Below, in pieces: positions 51,099-60,193 of a stretch of 64,000 nt of DNA. The notes below the pieces were generated by a model, which saw only the letters and a program-made list of their open reading frames with translations, ran no database searches and was not told the DNA's origin. How positions within the stretch are numbered: position 1 is the stretch's first letter; each line of letters opens with the position of its first letter. Source of the stretch: Leisingera aquimarina DSM 24565 (GTDB lineage: Bacteria; Pseudomonadota; Alphaproteobacteria; Rhodobacterales; Rhodobacteraceae); the NCBI RefSeq assembly GCF_000473165.1, contig NZ_KI421504.1:1997437-2061436 (forward strand), written 5' to 3'. Made by a program: the position numbers and the translations under genes.

Positions 51099-52706
51099 GT
51101 GACCGATTGGACCTCCGGCTATGTTGCCGGCATCGACTACACCCATGATTTCCACAGCCAGCTGACGCCCGCCTTGCTGGGCTTCGGCGCGATGAGCCAG
51201 GGCCACCGGCACGGGCTGGAGGGCAACGGCATCACCTATTGCGAACTGGGTTGCGGCCAGGGGTTTTCGGCCAATCTTCTGGCGGCAGCAAACCCGCATA
51301 TCGATTTCCATGCGATGGACTTCAGCCCGTCGCATATCGCCGGAGCCCGGGAGCTGGCGCAGGAAGCGACGCTGGAAAACATGCATTTCCACGAGCGCTC
51401 CTTTGGGGATTTCGGCACCGCGCCAGGTCTGCCTGAAACCTTTGACATTATCGCCCTGCATGGTGTTTTCAGCTGGGTGTCCGAGGAAAACCGACAGTAT
51501 ATCACCCGGTTCATTTCGCAGCGGCTGCGGCCGGGCGGCCTGGTCTATGTCAGCTATAACACCCAGCCCGGCTGGGCTGCTGCCATGCCCCTGCGCCGTC
51601 TTCTTGCCAGCCGGGCAGAACAGGGCAGCGGGCCGTTGACAGACCGGATTGGCGACGCTATGGCGTTTGCGCACCAGCTGGGCGCAACGGGTGCGGCGTA
51701 TTTCGGTAAGAACCCGGCGGCGGCCAAGCGTCTGGATCATATGAAATCAATGCCGGCCAACTATCTGGCGCATGAGTATTTCAACAAGGACTGGACTCCG
51801 TTCTATTTCGAGGACCTGGCGGGTGAACTGGGCGGCGCCAAGTTGAATTTTGCAGGCTCCGTGCATCCGCTGGATAACCTGGACTGCGTCCGCTTCACAC
51901 CGGAACAGCAGGCCCTGCTGGACAGCGAGGGTGATCCCGACCGCCGCGAAGGCCTGCGCGATGTGCTGCTGAACGAGCATTTCCGCACCGATATTTTTGT
52001 GAAGGGCAAGCTGGCGCATACCTCCCGCGGTGAAATCGGCGCCTGGTTTGCGACCTCTTTTGCTCTGACCCGTCCCTACAGCGGCGGAACCTTGAAATTC
52101 CAGCACCGCGGCAGGGAGGTGCCTCTGGAGCAGGAACAGTACGCGCCTGTCCTGAAATCTCTGGCCGAAGGACCCTCAACAGTGCGCAGCTTGCTCGATC
52201 AGGGGGTGTTCGGCGCCATGGACTGGGGCAGCATCGCCCGGATGCTGACGACGCTTGCCGGTACCGGCTGCATCACCCCCTGCCTGCCGCAGGACGGGCT
52301 GGCGCAACGGGCGGCTGTTTGCCGCGCCTTTAACCTGGCGGTCTGCAAGCGGGCCGAGGACAGCGATACCCTGCGCTTCCTGGCCTCGCCTGTCACCGGC
52401 GGCGGGGTTGAGGCCGACCGGTTCGAACAGCTGTTCCTGCTGGCCCGCAGCGAAGGCCAGGAGACACCCGCGGACTGGGCCGCACTGGCCTGGCGCATTC
52501 TGGCGCCGCAGGGCCAGCGGCTGCAGCACGAAGGCCGGGTGCTGGAGACAGAGGAAGAAAACCTTGCCCTGCTAGGGGCCAGAGCCGGCAACTTCGCGGC
52601 CCGCCGCCTGCCGCTGTTCGAAAGCCTGGGCCTGACGCTGGAGGGCACCGGGCAGATCCAGTCGCAGGACCAGACAGAGCCCTTGGCGCAGGGCACTGCG
52701 GCGTGA
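51099..52706 (+). CDS. Class I SAM methyltransferase with methyltransferase regulatory domain
   Basis: A 535-aa protein. Residues about 40-150 form the SAM domain (YCELGCGQGFSANLLAAANP, DFHAMDFSPSHIAGAREL, FDIIALHGVFSWVSEEN). Residues about 220-310 resemble the methyltransferase regulatory domain (YLAHEYFNKDWTPFYFEDL). The C-terminal part is a winged-helix-like tail. GTG 51099 follows GCAGGA. Such proteins occur near surface or lipopolysaccharide genes, but none are here. It lies just right of the transposon debris. The substrate is unknown. Confidence 0.85.
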   Translation: MTDWTSGYVAGIDYTHDFHSQLTPALLGFGAMSQGHRHGLEGNGITYCELGCGQGFSANLLAAANPHIDFHAMDFSPSHIAGARELAQEATLENMHFHERSFGDFGTAPGLPETFDIIALHGVFSWVSEENRQYITRFISQRLRPGGLVYVSYNTQPGWAAAMPLRRLLASRAEQGSGPLTDRIGDAMAFAHQLGATGAAYFGKNPAAAKRLDHMKSMPANYLAHEYFNKDWTPFYFEDLAGELGGAKLNFAGSVHPLDNLDCVRFTPEQQALLDSEGDPDRREGLRDVLLNEHFRTDIFVKGKLAHTSRGEIGAWFATSFALTRPYSGGTLKFQHRGREVPLEQEQYAPVLKSLAEGPSTVRSLLDQGVFGAMDWGSIARMLTTLAGTGCITPCLPQDGLAQRAAVCRAFNLAVCKRAEDSDTLRFLASPVTGGGVEADRFEQLFLLARSEGQETPADWAALAWRILAPQGQRLQHEGRVLETEEENLALLGARAGNFAARRLPLFESLGLTLEGTGQIQSQDQTEPLAQGTAA

Positions 52707-52725
52707 TCCCGAAGCATTCGGGGGG

Positions 52726-52748
52726 CTGCCGGCCGACTCCGCCGGCAG
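52726..52748 (+). terminator. Hairpin after the methyltransferase gene
   Basis: CTGCCGGC (52726-52733) and GCCGGCAG (52741-52748) pair perfectly, followed by only TTT. A weak terminator is possible. Confidence 0.5.
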
Positions 52749-52848
52749 TTTGGAAATCCGCTCTCTTGGGCCGCCGCATTAGCAATTTGAAAAGCTGTGC
52801 CGCTTAAACAGAAGGCGGCCCTTTACACTCACTGACAGGAATTCACAC

Positions 52849-54066
52849 GTGTCCTTTGAAGACCGCACGCTGGCTGCCCGATCAACGGGCAGGGAATCGC
52901 CTTTTGCCCTCGACGAAGTGTTTTTTTCCCGCACCGACTCCCGCGGTGTGATCCAGGCCGGCAATGCTGTGTTCAGCCGTGTCGCCAAATACGCGATGGA
53001 GGATTTGCTGGGAGCACCGCACAAGGTGATCCGCCACCCGGACATGCCGCGCGCCGTGTTCCAGCTGCTGTGGGAGACGATCAAAGACGGCGGCACCGTC
53101 GGCGCCTATGTCAAGAACCGGGCCTGCGATGGCAGTTATTACTGGGTCTTTGCGGTCGTCACCCCCTGTGAGGGCGGTTATCTGTCAGCGAGGATTAAAC
53201 CGACCAGCCCGCTGCTCAAGACGGTCGAGCAGGAATATGCCCTTCTGCTCCAGGCCGAACGCGACGAAGGGCTTGATCCCAACGATAGCACCGCGCTGCT
53301 GTTGGCACGACTGCAAGGGCTTGGCTTTGCCACCTACAACGATTTTGCCGGCCATGCCCTGGCAGAAGAGCTCATGGCCCGCGATGCTGGCCTGAAGCGC
53401 TCCGCGGACAGCCGTCTGGCGGAACGCCGGGCGATGCATGCCGCAGCCGGGGATCTGGTGCAGGAGACCGAGGCGCTGGTGCAGGAATTCGAATCCATGC
53501 GCACCATCCCTCATAACCTGCGCGTCATCGCCTCAAGGATCGAACCGGCCGGCGGGCCGGTTACTGTTCTGTCCGAAAATTACAATTCCATGTCGCGTGA
53601 TATGTCCAACTGGTTCGAGGCCCACGTCTGGGGCAAAAACAGCAATTTCCGGGCCATCAAGGGTACCGTGACAGCAGCCATTTTTGTCGAAGGGCTGGCG
53701 CGCATCCTCACCGAATGCGGCCATCAGCTCAACCAGGAAGACGGCGCCGCAGCCATTGATATCAATCATGAACAGGCCATTCTGGCACAGCTTACCGAAG
53801 ACCAGTTCACCAAGGCCAAGGCCAGCCTGCACGACGTCCGGTTCGAGGCCGACCGCATTCTGAAGGCCTGCCTGACCCTGCACCGCCATTTCATGGCGCT
53901 GACGACCACCCGGGTGCTGTGCAAGATCGAATGCGCCCGGCTGGGCAACGTCGGAGAGTCGCTGAACTCGATCATTGATGAACTGGGGCAGTTCCAGGAC
54001 CGGATATCCGCCCGTTTGGAAAAGATCACCGAACTCAGCAAAGCGCTCGCATCCGAGGAGAAGTAA
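52849..54066 (+). CDS. Aer-like PAS-domain protein
   Basis: A 405-aa soluble protein. Residues about 22-118 form a PAS fold of the Aer type: FFSRTDSRGVIQAGNAVFSR, IRHPDMPRAVFQLLWETI and VKNRACDGSYYWVFAVVTP. In aerotaxis receptors this fold binds FAD. The rest (120-405) is helical (ALVQEFESMRTIPHNLRVIA and similar). It has no membrane helix and no recognisable chemoreceptor hairpin tip. It starts with GTG and has no chemotaxis genes nearby. It may sense redox state and act on an unknown partner. Confidence 0.8.
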   Translation: MSFEDRTLAARSTGRESPFALDEVFFSRTDSRGVIQAGNAVFSRVAKYAMEDLLGAPHKVIRHPDMPRAVFQLLWETIKDGGTVGAYVKNRACDGSYYWVFAVVTPCEGGYLSARIKPTSPLLKTVEQEYALLLQAERDEGLDPNDSTALLLARLQGLGFATYNDFAGHALAEELMARDAGLKRSADSRLAERRAMHAAAGDLVQETEALVQEFESMRTIPHNLRVIASRIEPAGGPVTVLSENYNSMSRDMSNWFEAHVWGKNSNFRAIKGTVTAAIFVEGLARILTECGHQLNQEDGAAAIDINHEQAILAQLTEDQFTKAKASLHDVRFEADRILKACLTLHRHFMALTTTRVLCKIECARLGNVGESLNSIIDELGQFQDRISARLEKITELSKALASEEK

Positions 54067-54079
54067 CCGGCGCTCGGGG

Positions 54080-55102
54080 TTACTCCTCTGCCGCCGCCTC
54101 AGTCCAGCTTTTGCGGAAGGATGCAGGCGACTGGCCGTAGCGTTTCTTGAAGCGGATCGACAGCTGCGTGGCGCTGCTGAACCCGGTGGCGGCGGAAATC
54201 TCGGCGACTGTCATGTTGGTTTCATTCAGCAGCGCCAGCGCCCGGCCCACCCGCAGCTCGATATAGAACTGCACCGGCGAAGTGCCGACATAGCGCTGGA
54301 ACAGCCGTTCCAGCTGGCGCCGCGAGATCTGTGCCCGGTCTGCCACCACGCCGATTTCCACCGGCTCCTCGATGGTGTCATGCATGAATTGCATCGCGTT
54401 GATGAGGTGCTGATTGCGGCTGCTGAGGGCAACGGAATAGGCCGATTTCTGCAGCGCCTCACGGTTGTTGGAGCGGAAGTGGATGCACATGTCCGAAACA
54501 ATGACCGCCAGGTCCTTGCCATGCTCGGTCTCGATCATCTCCAGCATCATATCAGTGGCCGCATTGCCGCCGCCGCAGGTCATCAGCCCGTTGTCGATCT
54601 CATAAAGGTTGGCAGAGGGCTCCAGCCCCGGAAAATACTCCGTGAACGACGGCTGGTTTTCCCAATGCAAGGTAAAGCGCTGATCCTGCAGGACGCCGGC
54701 CTGTGCCAGCGCAAAGGCACCGGTGCAGATGCCGCCGAACCGGCCGCCATGGGCGTTCTGGCGCCGGATCCAGGCGAGGGTGCGGGGATTGGCACTGTCC
54801 GAGGGTTCGATGCCGGAACAGACAAAGGCAAAACTGCCGCGCGGCAGGTCCTCCAGCGGCAGGTCGGAATTGATGCCGATGCCGTTGGAACAGGCCACCG
54901 GAGCGCTGTCCTCGCTCATCAGGAACCAGCGGTACAGCTCCTTGCCGGTCACCTGATTGGCAACCCGCAAGGGCTCCACCGCCGCGCTGAAGGCCAGCAT
55001 GGTCAGCTTCGGCAGAAGCACAAAATAGATGTCTTTGGGCGGCCCATCGTAATCAACCCGGAAACTGGCCGCACCCTTCGGGACAAAGCTGCGGAGATTC
55101 AT
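54080..55102 (-). CDS. GlxA-family AraC-type transcriptional regulator
   Basis: A 340-aa regulator. The N-terminal DJ-1/PfpI-like domain (about 20-200) includes GGICTGAFALAQAGVL, and the C-terminal AraC HTH (about 235-330) includes ISRRQLERLFQRYVGTSPVQ and MTVAEISAATGFSSATQLSI. Relatives control amino-acid and betaine catabolism (e.g. ArgR, GbdR, CdhR in Pseudomonas). It follows the NhaC gene on the same strand with a terminator between. Its target is not clear. Confidence 0.88.
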   Translation of the reverse strand: MNLRSFVPKGAASFRVDYDGPPKDIYFVLLPKLTMLAFSAAVEPLRVANQVTGKELYRWFLMSEDSAPVACSNGIGINSDLPLEDLPRGSFAFVCSGIEPSDSANPRTLAWIRRQNAHGGRFGGICTGAFALAQAGVLQDQRFTLHWENQPSFTEYFPGLEPSANLYEIDNGLMTCGGGNAATDMMLEMIETEHGKDLAVIVSDMCIHFRSNNREALQKSAYSVALSSRNQHLINAMQFMHDTIEEPVEIGVVADRAQISRRQLERLFQRYVGTSPVQFYIELRVGRALALLNETNMTVAEISAATGFSSATQLSIRFKKRYGQSPASFRKSWTEAAAEE

Positions 55103-55133
55103 ATCGTTACCCTACCAGATGGGATGTTTACTG

Positions 55134-55169
55134 CAAAATGCGCGCCGCAGGTTTTTGTCCGCGGCGCGC
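55134..55169 (-). terminator. Terminator of nhaC
   Basis: GCGCGCCGC (55140-55148) and GCGGCGCGC (55161-55169) pair perfectly. On the reverse strand the stem is followed by ATTTTG. It lies 8 bases past the nhaC stop. Confidence 0.7.
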
Positions 55170-55176
55170 TGTTCTA

Positions 55177-56649
55177 TCAGGCGGTCAGCTTGGCCACCGG
55201 TTCGCCGCTGTCTTCCCAGGCAGTGACTTCCTCATCGCTGGCCTTGGGTGAAAACAGCCCGGTCATCGCATAGAAAATGCCGATGAGCGGCGACAGCCAG
55301 CAGGCAAAGGCCAGCGGGATGTACAGCAGGTTCTCGAAGTTGCCGTCAGCAATCCCCAGCGCCAGCGCCGAGATCACAAAGGCGCCGCCCGCGTTCCAGG
55401 GGATCAGCGGCGAGACCAGCGTGCCGCCTTCCTCAATCGCGCGCGACAGGTTCAGCGGCGAATACTTCATGCCGCGATACACAGGCGCATACATCCGGCC
55501 GGGCAGGGCAATCGACAGGTAGGGATCACCCGCCACGGTATTGGTCGCAATTGAGGTCAGGATTGCCGAGGTCTGGATGCCGGCAAAGGACTTCACCCGC
55601 GCAATGATCACTTCGATGATGGCCTGCAGACAGCCGGTCCGCTCCAGCGCGCCGCCGAACCCCAGCGCCAGCAGCACCAGCGAAATGGTCCACATCATCG
55701 ACTGGATGCCGCCGCGGTTCAGCAGCGGGTCGATTTCGGGCACACCGGTCTCAATCGCATAGCCGCTGTTGGCAAAGGTGAAGGTCTCATGCAGGCCCGC
55801 GCCCTGGCACAGCATCGCCATGATGCCGCCCACGACAGCACCGGCAAACAGCGACGGGATCGGCGGCTGTTTCATTACCGCTAGCGCAATCACCAGCAGC
55901 GCTGGCAGCAGCATCAGCGGGGAGATCCAGAATGCGCCGTCCAGCGCCTCGGTAATTGCGTTGATCCGCTCGAACGACACCTGCGAGGTATCGATCAGGG
56001 TGAAGCCCACAACCAGATAGATCACCAGCGCAATCAGCATCGACGGCACGGTGGTCGGAAGCATGTTGCGGATGTGGTCGAACAGGTTGGTGCCGGTGAC
56101 GGCAGGGGCCAGATTGGTGGTGTCCGACAGCGGCGAGATCTTGTCGCCGAAGAACGCGCCCGAAACCACGGCGCCCGCGGTCCAGTACATCGGAATGCCA
56201 AAGCCCGCACCGATCCCCATAAGTGCCAGGCCGACGGTGCCCACGGTGCCCCAGGAGGTGCCCAGCGACACCGACACGATCGAGCACAGCACCATGCCGG
56301 CCGCCAGGAACAACTCGGGCGACAGGATCTTGAGGCCGTAGTAGATCAGCGTCGGCACCGTGCCGCTGGCAATCCAGATGCCGACAATCATGCCGACGGT
56401 GATCAGGATCGACACCGACGGCAGCGAGATGTTGATGACGTGGAACACGCCTTCCTCGATGTTGTCCCACTTGTGGCCCAGCTTCAGCCCCACCAGCGCG
56501 GTGATGGCGATGCCGATGGCCAGTGGGATATGCGGGGTGAAATCCCCAAAATAGAACAGCTGGACGCCCAGAACACCCAGTGTCAGCACGATGGGTAAAA
56601 GCGCCATCGCCAGGCCTGGCTTCACGATATTCGGATCATTTGGTGACAC
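55177..56649 (-). CDS. nhaC: Na+/H+ antiporter NhaC family
   Basis: A 490-aa membrane protein with about eleven to twelve hydrophobic segments. Family marks are GTSWGTVGTVGLALMGIG, FGDKISPLSDTTNLAPAVTG and AGDPYLSIALPGRMYAPVY. It exchanges Na+ for H+, or, as in some family members, malate/lactate. GTG 56649 (VSPNDPNIVKPG) is preferred over an upstream ATG because GGAGGAG lies seven bases before it. It is expected in a marine bacterium for sodium balance. Confidence 0.88.
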   Translation of the reverse strand: MSPNDPNIVKPGLAMALLPIVLTLGVLGVQLFYFGDFTPHIPLAIGIAITALVGLKLGHKWDNIEEGVFHVINISLPSVSILITVGMIVGIWIASGTVPTLIYYGLKILSPELFLAAGMVLCSIVSVSLGTSWGTVGTVGLALMGIGAGFGIPMYWTAGAVVSGAFFGDKISPLSDTTNLAPAVTGTNLFDHIRNMLPTTVPSMLIALVIYLVVGFTLIDTSQVSFERINAITEALDGAFWISPLMLLPALLVIALAVMKQPPIPSLFAGAVVGGIMAMLCQGAGLHETFTFANSGYAIETGVPEIDPLLNRGGIQSMMWTISLVLLALGFGGALERTGCLQAIIEVIIARVKSFAGIQTSAILTSIATNTVAGDPYLSIALPGRMYAPVYRGMKYSPLNLSRAIEEGGTLVSPLIPWNAGGAFVISALALGIADGNFENLLYIPLAFACWLSPLIGIFYAMTGLFSPKASDEEVTAWEDSGEPVAKLTA

Positions 56650-56762
56650 GGGTATCTCCTCCCTTGGATCAAATCGCCTGTCAAAGGCGGATGCGGATAC
56701 ACACCAGAAATCGGCCGCGGGGACTCGCCGCTGCCGCGCCGGAATGCACAGCGTTTGCGACA

Positions 56763-56819
56763 ATCGGGGAAATATCCCCGATCAGGGAAATGTTGGGCTA
56801 TGAAGGGGATTTCTCCCTG
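56763..56819. repeat. Two inverted repeats upstream of nhaC
   Basis: ATCGGGGA (56763-56770) and TCCCCGAT (56775-56782) are perfect inverse copies around AATA. CAGGGA (56783-56788) and TCCCTG (56814-56819) form a second, wider pair. They lie in the 332-base gap between divergent nhaC and the lectin-like gene and could bind a regulator. Confidence 0.55.
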
Positions 56820-56981
56820 TTGGGAAGGCAGGGATCGCCTGCAAGGTATCCGGCAACTGCAACTTGCCAAGCCGGCACTGCCTTGCCTAAAGGCAACATC
56901 CGCAGGGTCTTTGTTTCAGGTTTCTGGATAATCCTGATGGATGGCTTAATCTCAATTTTGACTAACCGTTTGGGAACCGGA

Positions 56982-57332
56982 ATGAAAAGACTGCGCAACC
57001 CCCGTACAGGGGTCGATCAGGGGGATATCGAAGTCTTTTCGGATTTCGAAGACAACGGTGAAATGTGGACCGGCTCCGGCCCGCGCGAGCGGCGCCGGTC
57101 GGTGGACTTCAGCGCAGTATTTGCCAGCCCGCCATCGGTGCATGTGTCGGTGTCGCTCTGGGATATGGACACCTCCGCCGCGATCCGGGCGGAACTGGTG
57201 GCGGAAAACGTCACTGTTGAAGGGTTTGAGATCGTCTTCCGCACTTGGGCCGACAGCCGCGCCGCCCGCCTGCGCGCCGGCTGGCTGGCAATCGGCGAGC
57301 TGCCCCATGTCGACGACTGGGACGTCGAATAA
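56982..57332 (+). CDS. H-type lectin domain protein
   Basis: A 116-aa protein whose core reads VFSDFEDNGEMWTGSGPRER, VDFSAVFASPPSVHVSVSLW and FRTWADSRAARLRAGWLAIG. This is the H-type lectin pattern (a small beta-sandwich seen in discoidin-like sugar-binding proteins). No signal peptide is seen. ATG 56982 follows GGGAACCGGA; the frame is open upstream, but a longer start is not needed by the fold. Common in Roseobacters and often beside phage or surface genes, which are not evident here. Confidence 0.8.
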   Translation: MKRLRNPRTGVDQGDIEVFSDFEDNGEMWTGSGPRERRRSVDFSAVFASPPSVHVSVSLWDMDTSAAIRAELVAENVTVEGFEIVFRTWADSRAARLRAGWLAIGELPHVDDWDVE

Positions 57333-57341
57333 GGCGCGGCG

Positions 57342-57743
57342 CTAGACTTTGGCGGTCAGGGTTCCGGCCCGCAGCAGCTTTTGAAACTTGGGGCATTCCA
57401 GATGGCTGGGCGCCGGGCAGTCCGCCACATGCCGCAGCGCATCGCGCAGCGTTGTCAGCTCGCGGATCTGCGCCTCCAGCGCATCGGCGCGGGCGTGCAA
57501 CTGGCCGCGCGGCAGATCCGGCTGGCCGTCCTTGCCAAACATCCCCGCAATCTCCCGCAGCGAAAATCCTGCGGCCTTGCCCATCGTGATCAGCGACAGC
57601 TGCAGCAGGGTCTCCCGGCCGAACTGCCGCCGCAGCCCCCTGCGTCCGATCGAAGTGATCAGCCCGACTTCCTCATAATACCGCAGCGCCGAGGCCGCCA
57701 CGCCCGAGCGTTCCGCGACCTCGCCAATATCCAGAAGTTTCAT
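57342..57743 (-). CDS. MerR-family transcriptional regulator with paired cysteines
   Basis: A 133-aa MerR-type activator. The HTH is at residues 3-40 (LDIGEVAERSGVAASALRYY), with a dimerisation helix and a C-terminal DCPAPSHLECPKF holding C109 and C117. SoxR has four clustered Cys and this has two, so it is not SoxR, but redox or metal sensing is possible. ATG 57743 is the family start. It is divergent from an MFS exporter gene (69-base gap), its likely target. Confidence 0.87.
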   Translation of the reverse strand: MKLLDIGEVAERSGVAASALRYYEEVGLITSIGRRGLRRQFGRETLLQLSLITMGKAAGFSLREIAGMFGKDGQPDLPRGQLHARADALEAQIRELTTLRDALRHVADCPAPSHLECPKFQKLLRAGTLTAKV

Positions 57744-57745
57744 CC

Positions 57746-57766
57746 TTGACCTCAAGCTGGCTTTAA
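57746..57766. promoter_or_regulatory. MerR-type operator candidate
   Basis: TTGACC at 57746-57751 overlaps CCTCAAG, followed by CTGG and CTTTAA, an imperfect dyad close to the CCTCAAG/CTTGAGG form of SoxR-type boxes as I recall them. It sits between the divergent MerR and MFS genes. Confidence 0.45.
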
Positions 57767-57812
57767 TTGGCAGGCTGCCACTCCGGAACAGATTGAACAA
57801 GGACATTCCCGG

Positions 57813-59006
57813 ATGAACACGGAAAAAACATCTCTCTGGCAGGACCTAAAAGCCATTGCGCTATTGATGGCCGCCAGCCTTACGGTGATGGCCAATGCCA
57901 CCATCAGCCCGGCGCTGGCCGGGTTGGAACAGGAATTCGCAGGCGTGTCCGATGCGGGCCTTCTGGTGCGGCTGCTGGTGACTGCACCATCCTTGGGGGT
58001 GATGCTGACGGCCCCGCTGGCGGGCTGGCTGACGGACCGCGCCGGGCGGCGCGGTGTGCTGCTGGCAGGGATCTGGCTGTTCATGCTGTGCGGCACCGCC
58101 GGGTTTTACCTGCCGGGCCTGCACATCATGCTGGCCAGCCGCTTTGGCCTCGGGGTAGCGGTGGCGCTGATCATGACGGCGCAAACCGCGTTGATTGGCG
58201 ACTATTTCACCGGCGCGCGGCGTCAGGCACTGACCGGGCTGCAGATCTCGGCGCGCAATTTCGGAGGGCTGATCTTCATCGGGCTGGCCGGGCTGGCCGC
58301 CACCCTGTCACCGCGGCTGCCGTTTCTGATTTACGGGCTGGCTGTCTTTTGCCTTTACGCCACCTGGCGCTACGCGCCCGAACCGGCCCGCGGCCGCGCC
58401 GGGCAGGCACAGCCGGACGGGGCTGGGCAACTGTCCTGGCTGGGGCTGGTGATCGCGGTCTCCGCCCTGCAGATGCTGACCAATGGGCTGTTCTTTATGA
58501 TGCCGACCCAGCTGCCGTTCTTCTTTGCGTCCCAGGGGCTCAACAGTGCGCTGATGACCGGGGCCGGGCTGGGTCTGCTGTCGCTTTGCGGCGGCATAAC
58601 CGCGCTGCTTTATGCCCGCTTCAAGGGCGCGCTGCCGCATGCGGCCATCTTTGCCATGGGCTATGGCGCGCTGGCGCTTGGCTTTGCGGTTCTGGCGCAG
58701 GAGGGCAGCGCGGCGCTGTCTTTGGCGGGTGCCATGGCGGTTGGCGTTGGCTATGCCACGGTCTCGCCCGGTTTTGTCGCCATTACGCTGGCGCTGGCCC
58801 CGTCCGGGCGGCGCGGAACGGCGGGCGCAATCCTGACAGCATTGGTGTTCTGCGGTCAATTTCTGTCGCCCTTCGTCAGTACACCGGCCATCAGCCAATG
58901 GGGCTATGGCGCCACGTTCGGCGCCGCAGCGGCAGGTCTGGCGCTGATGGCTGGCGTGGCGCTTCTGATCAGCCTGAACACGGCCCGCCGCCGCGCTGCC
59001 CTGTGA
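57813..59006 (+). CDS. MFS transporter
   Basis: A 397-aa major facilitator with about twelve membrane helices. TDRAGRRGVLLAGIWLFML after helix 2 is the MFS loop motif (GxLaDrxGrr type). It is divergent from a MerR regulator with paired Cys, so it may export a toxic or redox-active compound. Drug or metabolite efflux is inferred. Confidence 0.88.
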   Translation: MNTEKTSLWQDLKAIALLMAASLTVMANATISPALAGLEQEFAGVSDAGLLVRLLVTAPSLGVMLTAPLAGWLTDRAGRRGVLLAGIWLFMLCGTAGFYLPGLHIMLASRFGLGVAVALIMTAQTALIGDYFTGARRQALTGLQISARNFGGLIFIGLAGLAATLSPRLPFLIYGLAVFCLYATWRYAPEPARGRAGQAQPDGAGQLSWLGLVIAVSALQMLTNGLFFMMPTQLPFFFASQGLNSALMTGAGLGLLSLCGGITALLYARFKGALPHAAIFAMGYGALALGFAVLAQEGSAALSLAGAMAVGVGYATVSPGFVAITLALAPSGRRGTAGAILTALVFCGQFLSPFVSTPAISQWGYGATFGAAAAGLALMAGVALLISLNTARRRAAL

Positions 59007-59012
59007 AACAGA

Positions 59013-59040
59013 AAAAGCCCCGCACAAGGGCGGGGCTTTT
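59013..59040. terminator. Bidirectional terminator between MFS and prs genes
   Basis: AAAAGCCCCG (59013-59022) and CGGGGCTTTT (59031-59040) pair perfectly and give T-runs on both strands. It serves the convergent MFS and prs genes. Confidence 0.9.
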
Positions 59041-59063
59041 GAACATCCGGAAAAACAGCAGCC

Positions 59064-60086
59064 TCAGCCGCCGTTGGACGTCAGGCTCTCGTAAATCGGC
59101 ACCAGGGTCTTGTCCTCGAACAGCGACGACACGGATGTGCCGTGCCAGATGTTTAGGATCGCCTGGGTGAACAGCGGCGCGGTCGGCAGGATGCGGATAT
59201 TGGGCGCGGCGGCCACGGCCTCGGTCGGCTGGATGGAATCGGTCAGCACCAGCGATTTCATCACCGAATTGGTGACGCGCTCAACCGCCGGGCCGCTCAT
59301 CACGCCGTGGGTGATATAGGCGTGAACTTCCTTGGCGCCGTTGTCCAGCAGCACTTGCGCCGCCTTGCACAGGGTGCCGGCAGTGTCGCACATGTCGTCG
59401 ATGATCAGGCAGATCTTGTCTTTCACATCGCCGATTACGGTCATCTCGGCCACTTCGCCGGCCTTTTCGCGGCGCTTGTCGACGATCGACAGCGGCGCGT
59501 TGATGCGCTTGGCCAGCTCGCGGGCGCGGGCCACACCACCCACATCCGGAGACACCACCATCAGCTCGTCCATGCTGTTCTTGAACTGGTTCTTCACATC
59601 GAGTGCAAAGATCGGCGAAGCGTAAAGGTTGTCCACCGGGATATCAAAGAAGCCCTGGATCTGCGCGGCGTGCAGATCCATGGTCAGCACCCGCTCGATG
59701 CCGGCACCGGTCAGCATGTTTGCCACCAGCTTGGCCGAGATCGGCGTGCGCGCCTTGGTGCGGCGGTCCTGGCGGGCATAGCCGAAGTAGGGGATCACCG
59801 CGGTGATACGCTGGGCCGAGGACCGGCGCAGTGCATCAGCGATGATCAGCAGCTCCATCAGGTTGTCATTGGCCGGGTTGGAGGTCGGCTGGATGATGAA
59901 CATGTCCTCGCCGCGGACGTTCTCATAGACTTCGACGAAGATCTCGCCGTCATTGAACCGCTCGACGCGGGCATCCACCAGCCCCTGGTCAACACCGCGG
60001 TGCATGCTCATTCGGCGGGCGATGGTCTGGGCAAGAGGGAGGTTGGCGTTCCCAGCGATAAGCTTGGGTTCGTTCAAAGTCGGCAT
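59064..60086 (-). CDS. prs: Ribose-phosphate pyrophosphokinase
   Basis: A 340-aa enzyme making PRPP from ribose-5-phosphate and ATP. Motifs are [38 protein letters not shown] and the PRPP-binding [20 protein letters not shown]. It is slightly longer than the 315-aa E. coli form, as in other alphaproteobacteria. It is divergent from the isomerase-like gene. Confidence 0.97.
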   Translation of the reverse strand: MPTLNEPKLIAGNANLPLAQTIARRMSMHRGVDQGLVDARVERFNDGEIFVEVYENVRGEDMFIIQPTSNPANDNLMELLIIADALRRSSAQRITAVIPYFGYARQDRRTKARTPISAKLVANMLTGAGIERVLTMDLHAAQIQGFFDIPVDNLYASPIFALDVKNQFKNSMDELMVVSPDVGGVARARELAKRINAPLSIVDKRREKAGEVAEMTVIGDVKDKICLIIDDMCDTAGTLCKAAQVLLDNGAKEVHAYITHGVMSGPAVERVTNSVMKSLVLTDSIQPTEAVAAAPNIRILPTAPLFTQAILNIWHGTSVSSLFEDKTLVPIYESLTSNGG

Positions 60087-60193
60087 TGGCTGATATCCCC
60101 AGGCAGCAATGGCAATGTGTCAGATTCGTGATATTGAACCCCGCTTATCATGCACTTACCCTCGCGCAAAGTTCTAAGCGGGAGATACAGCCT

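Noticed and set aside
57342-57743. SoxR
   Set aside because: Only two C-terminal cysteines are present; SoxR needs four to hold its cluster.
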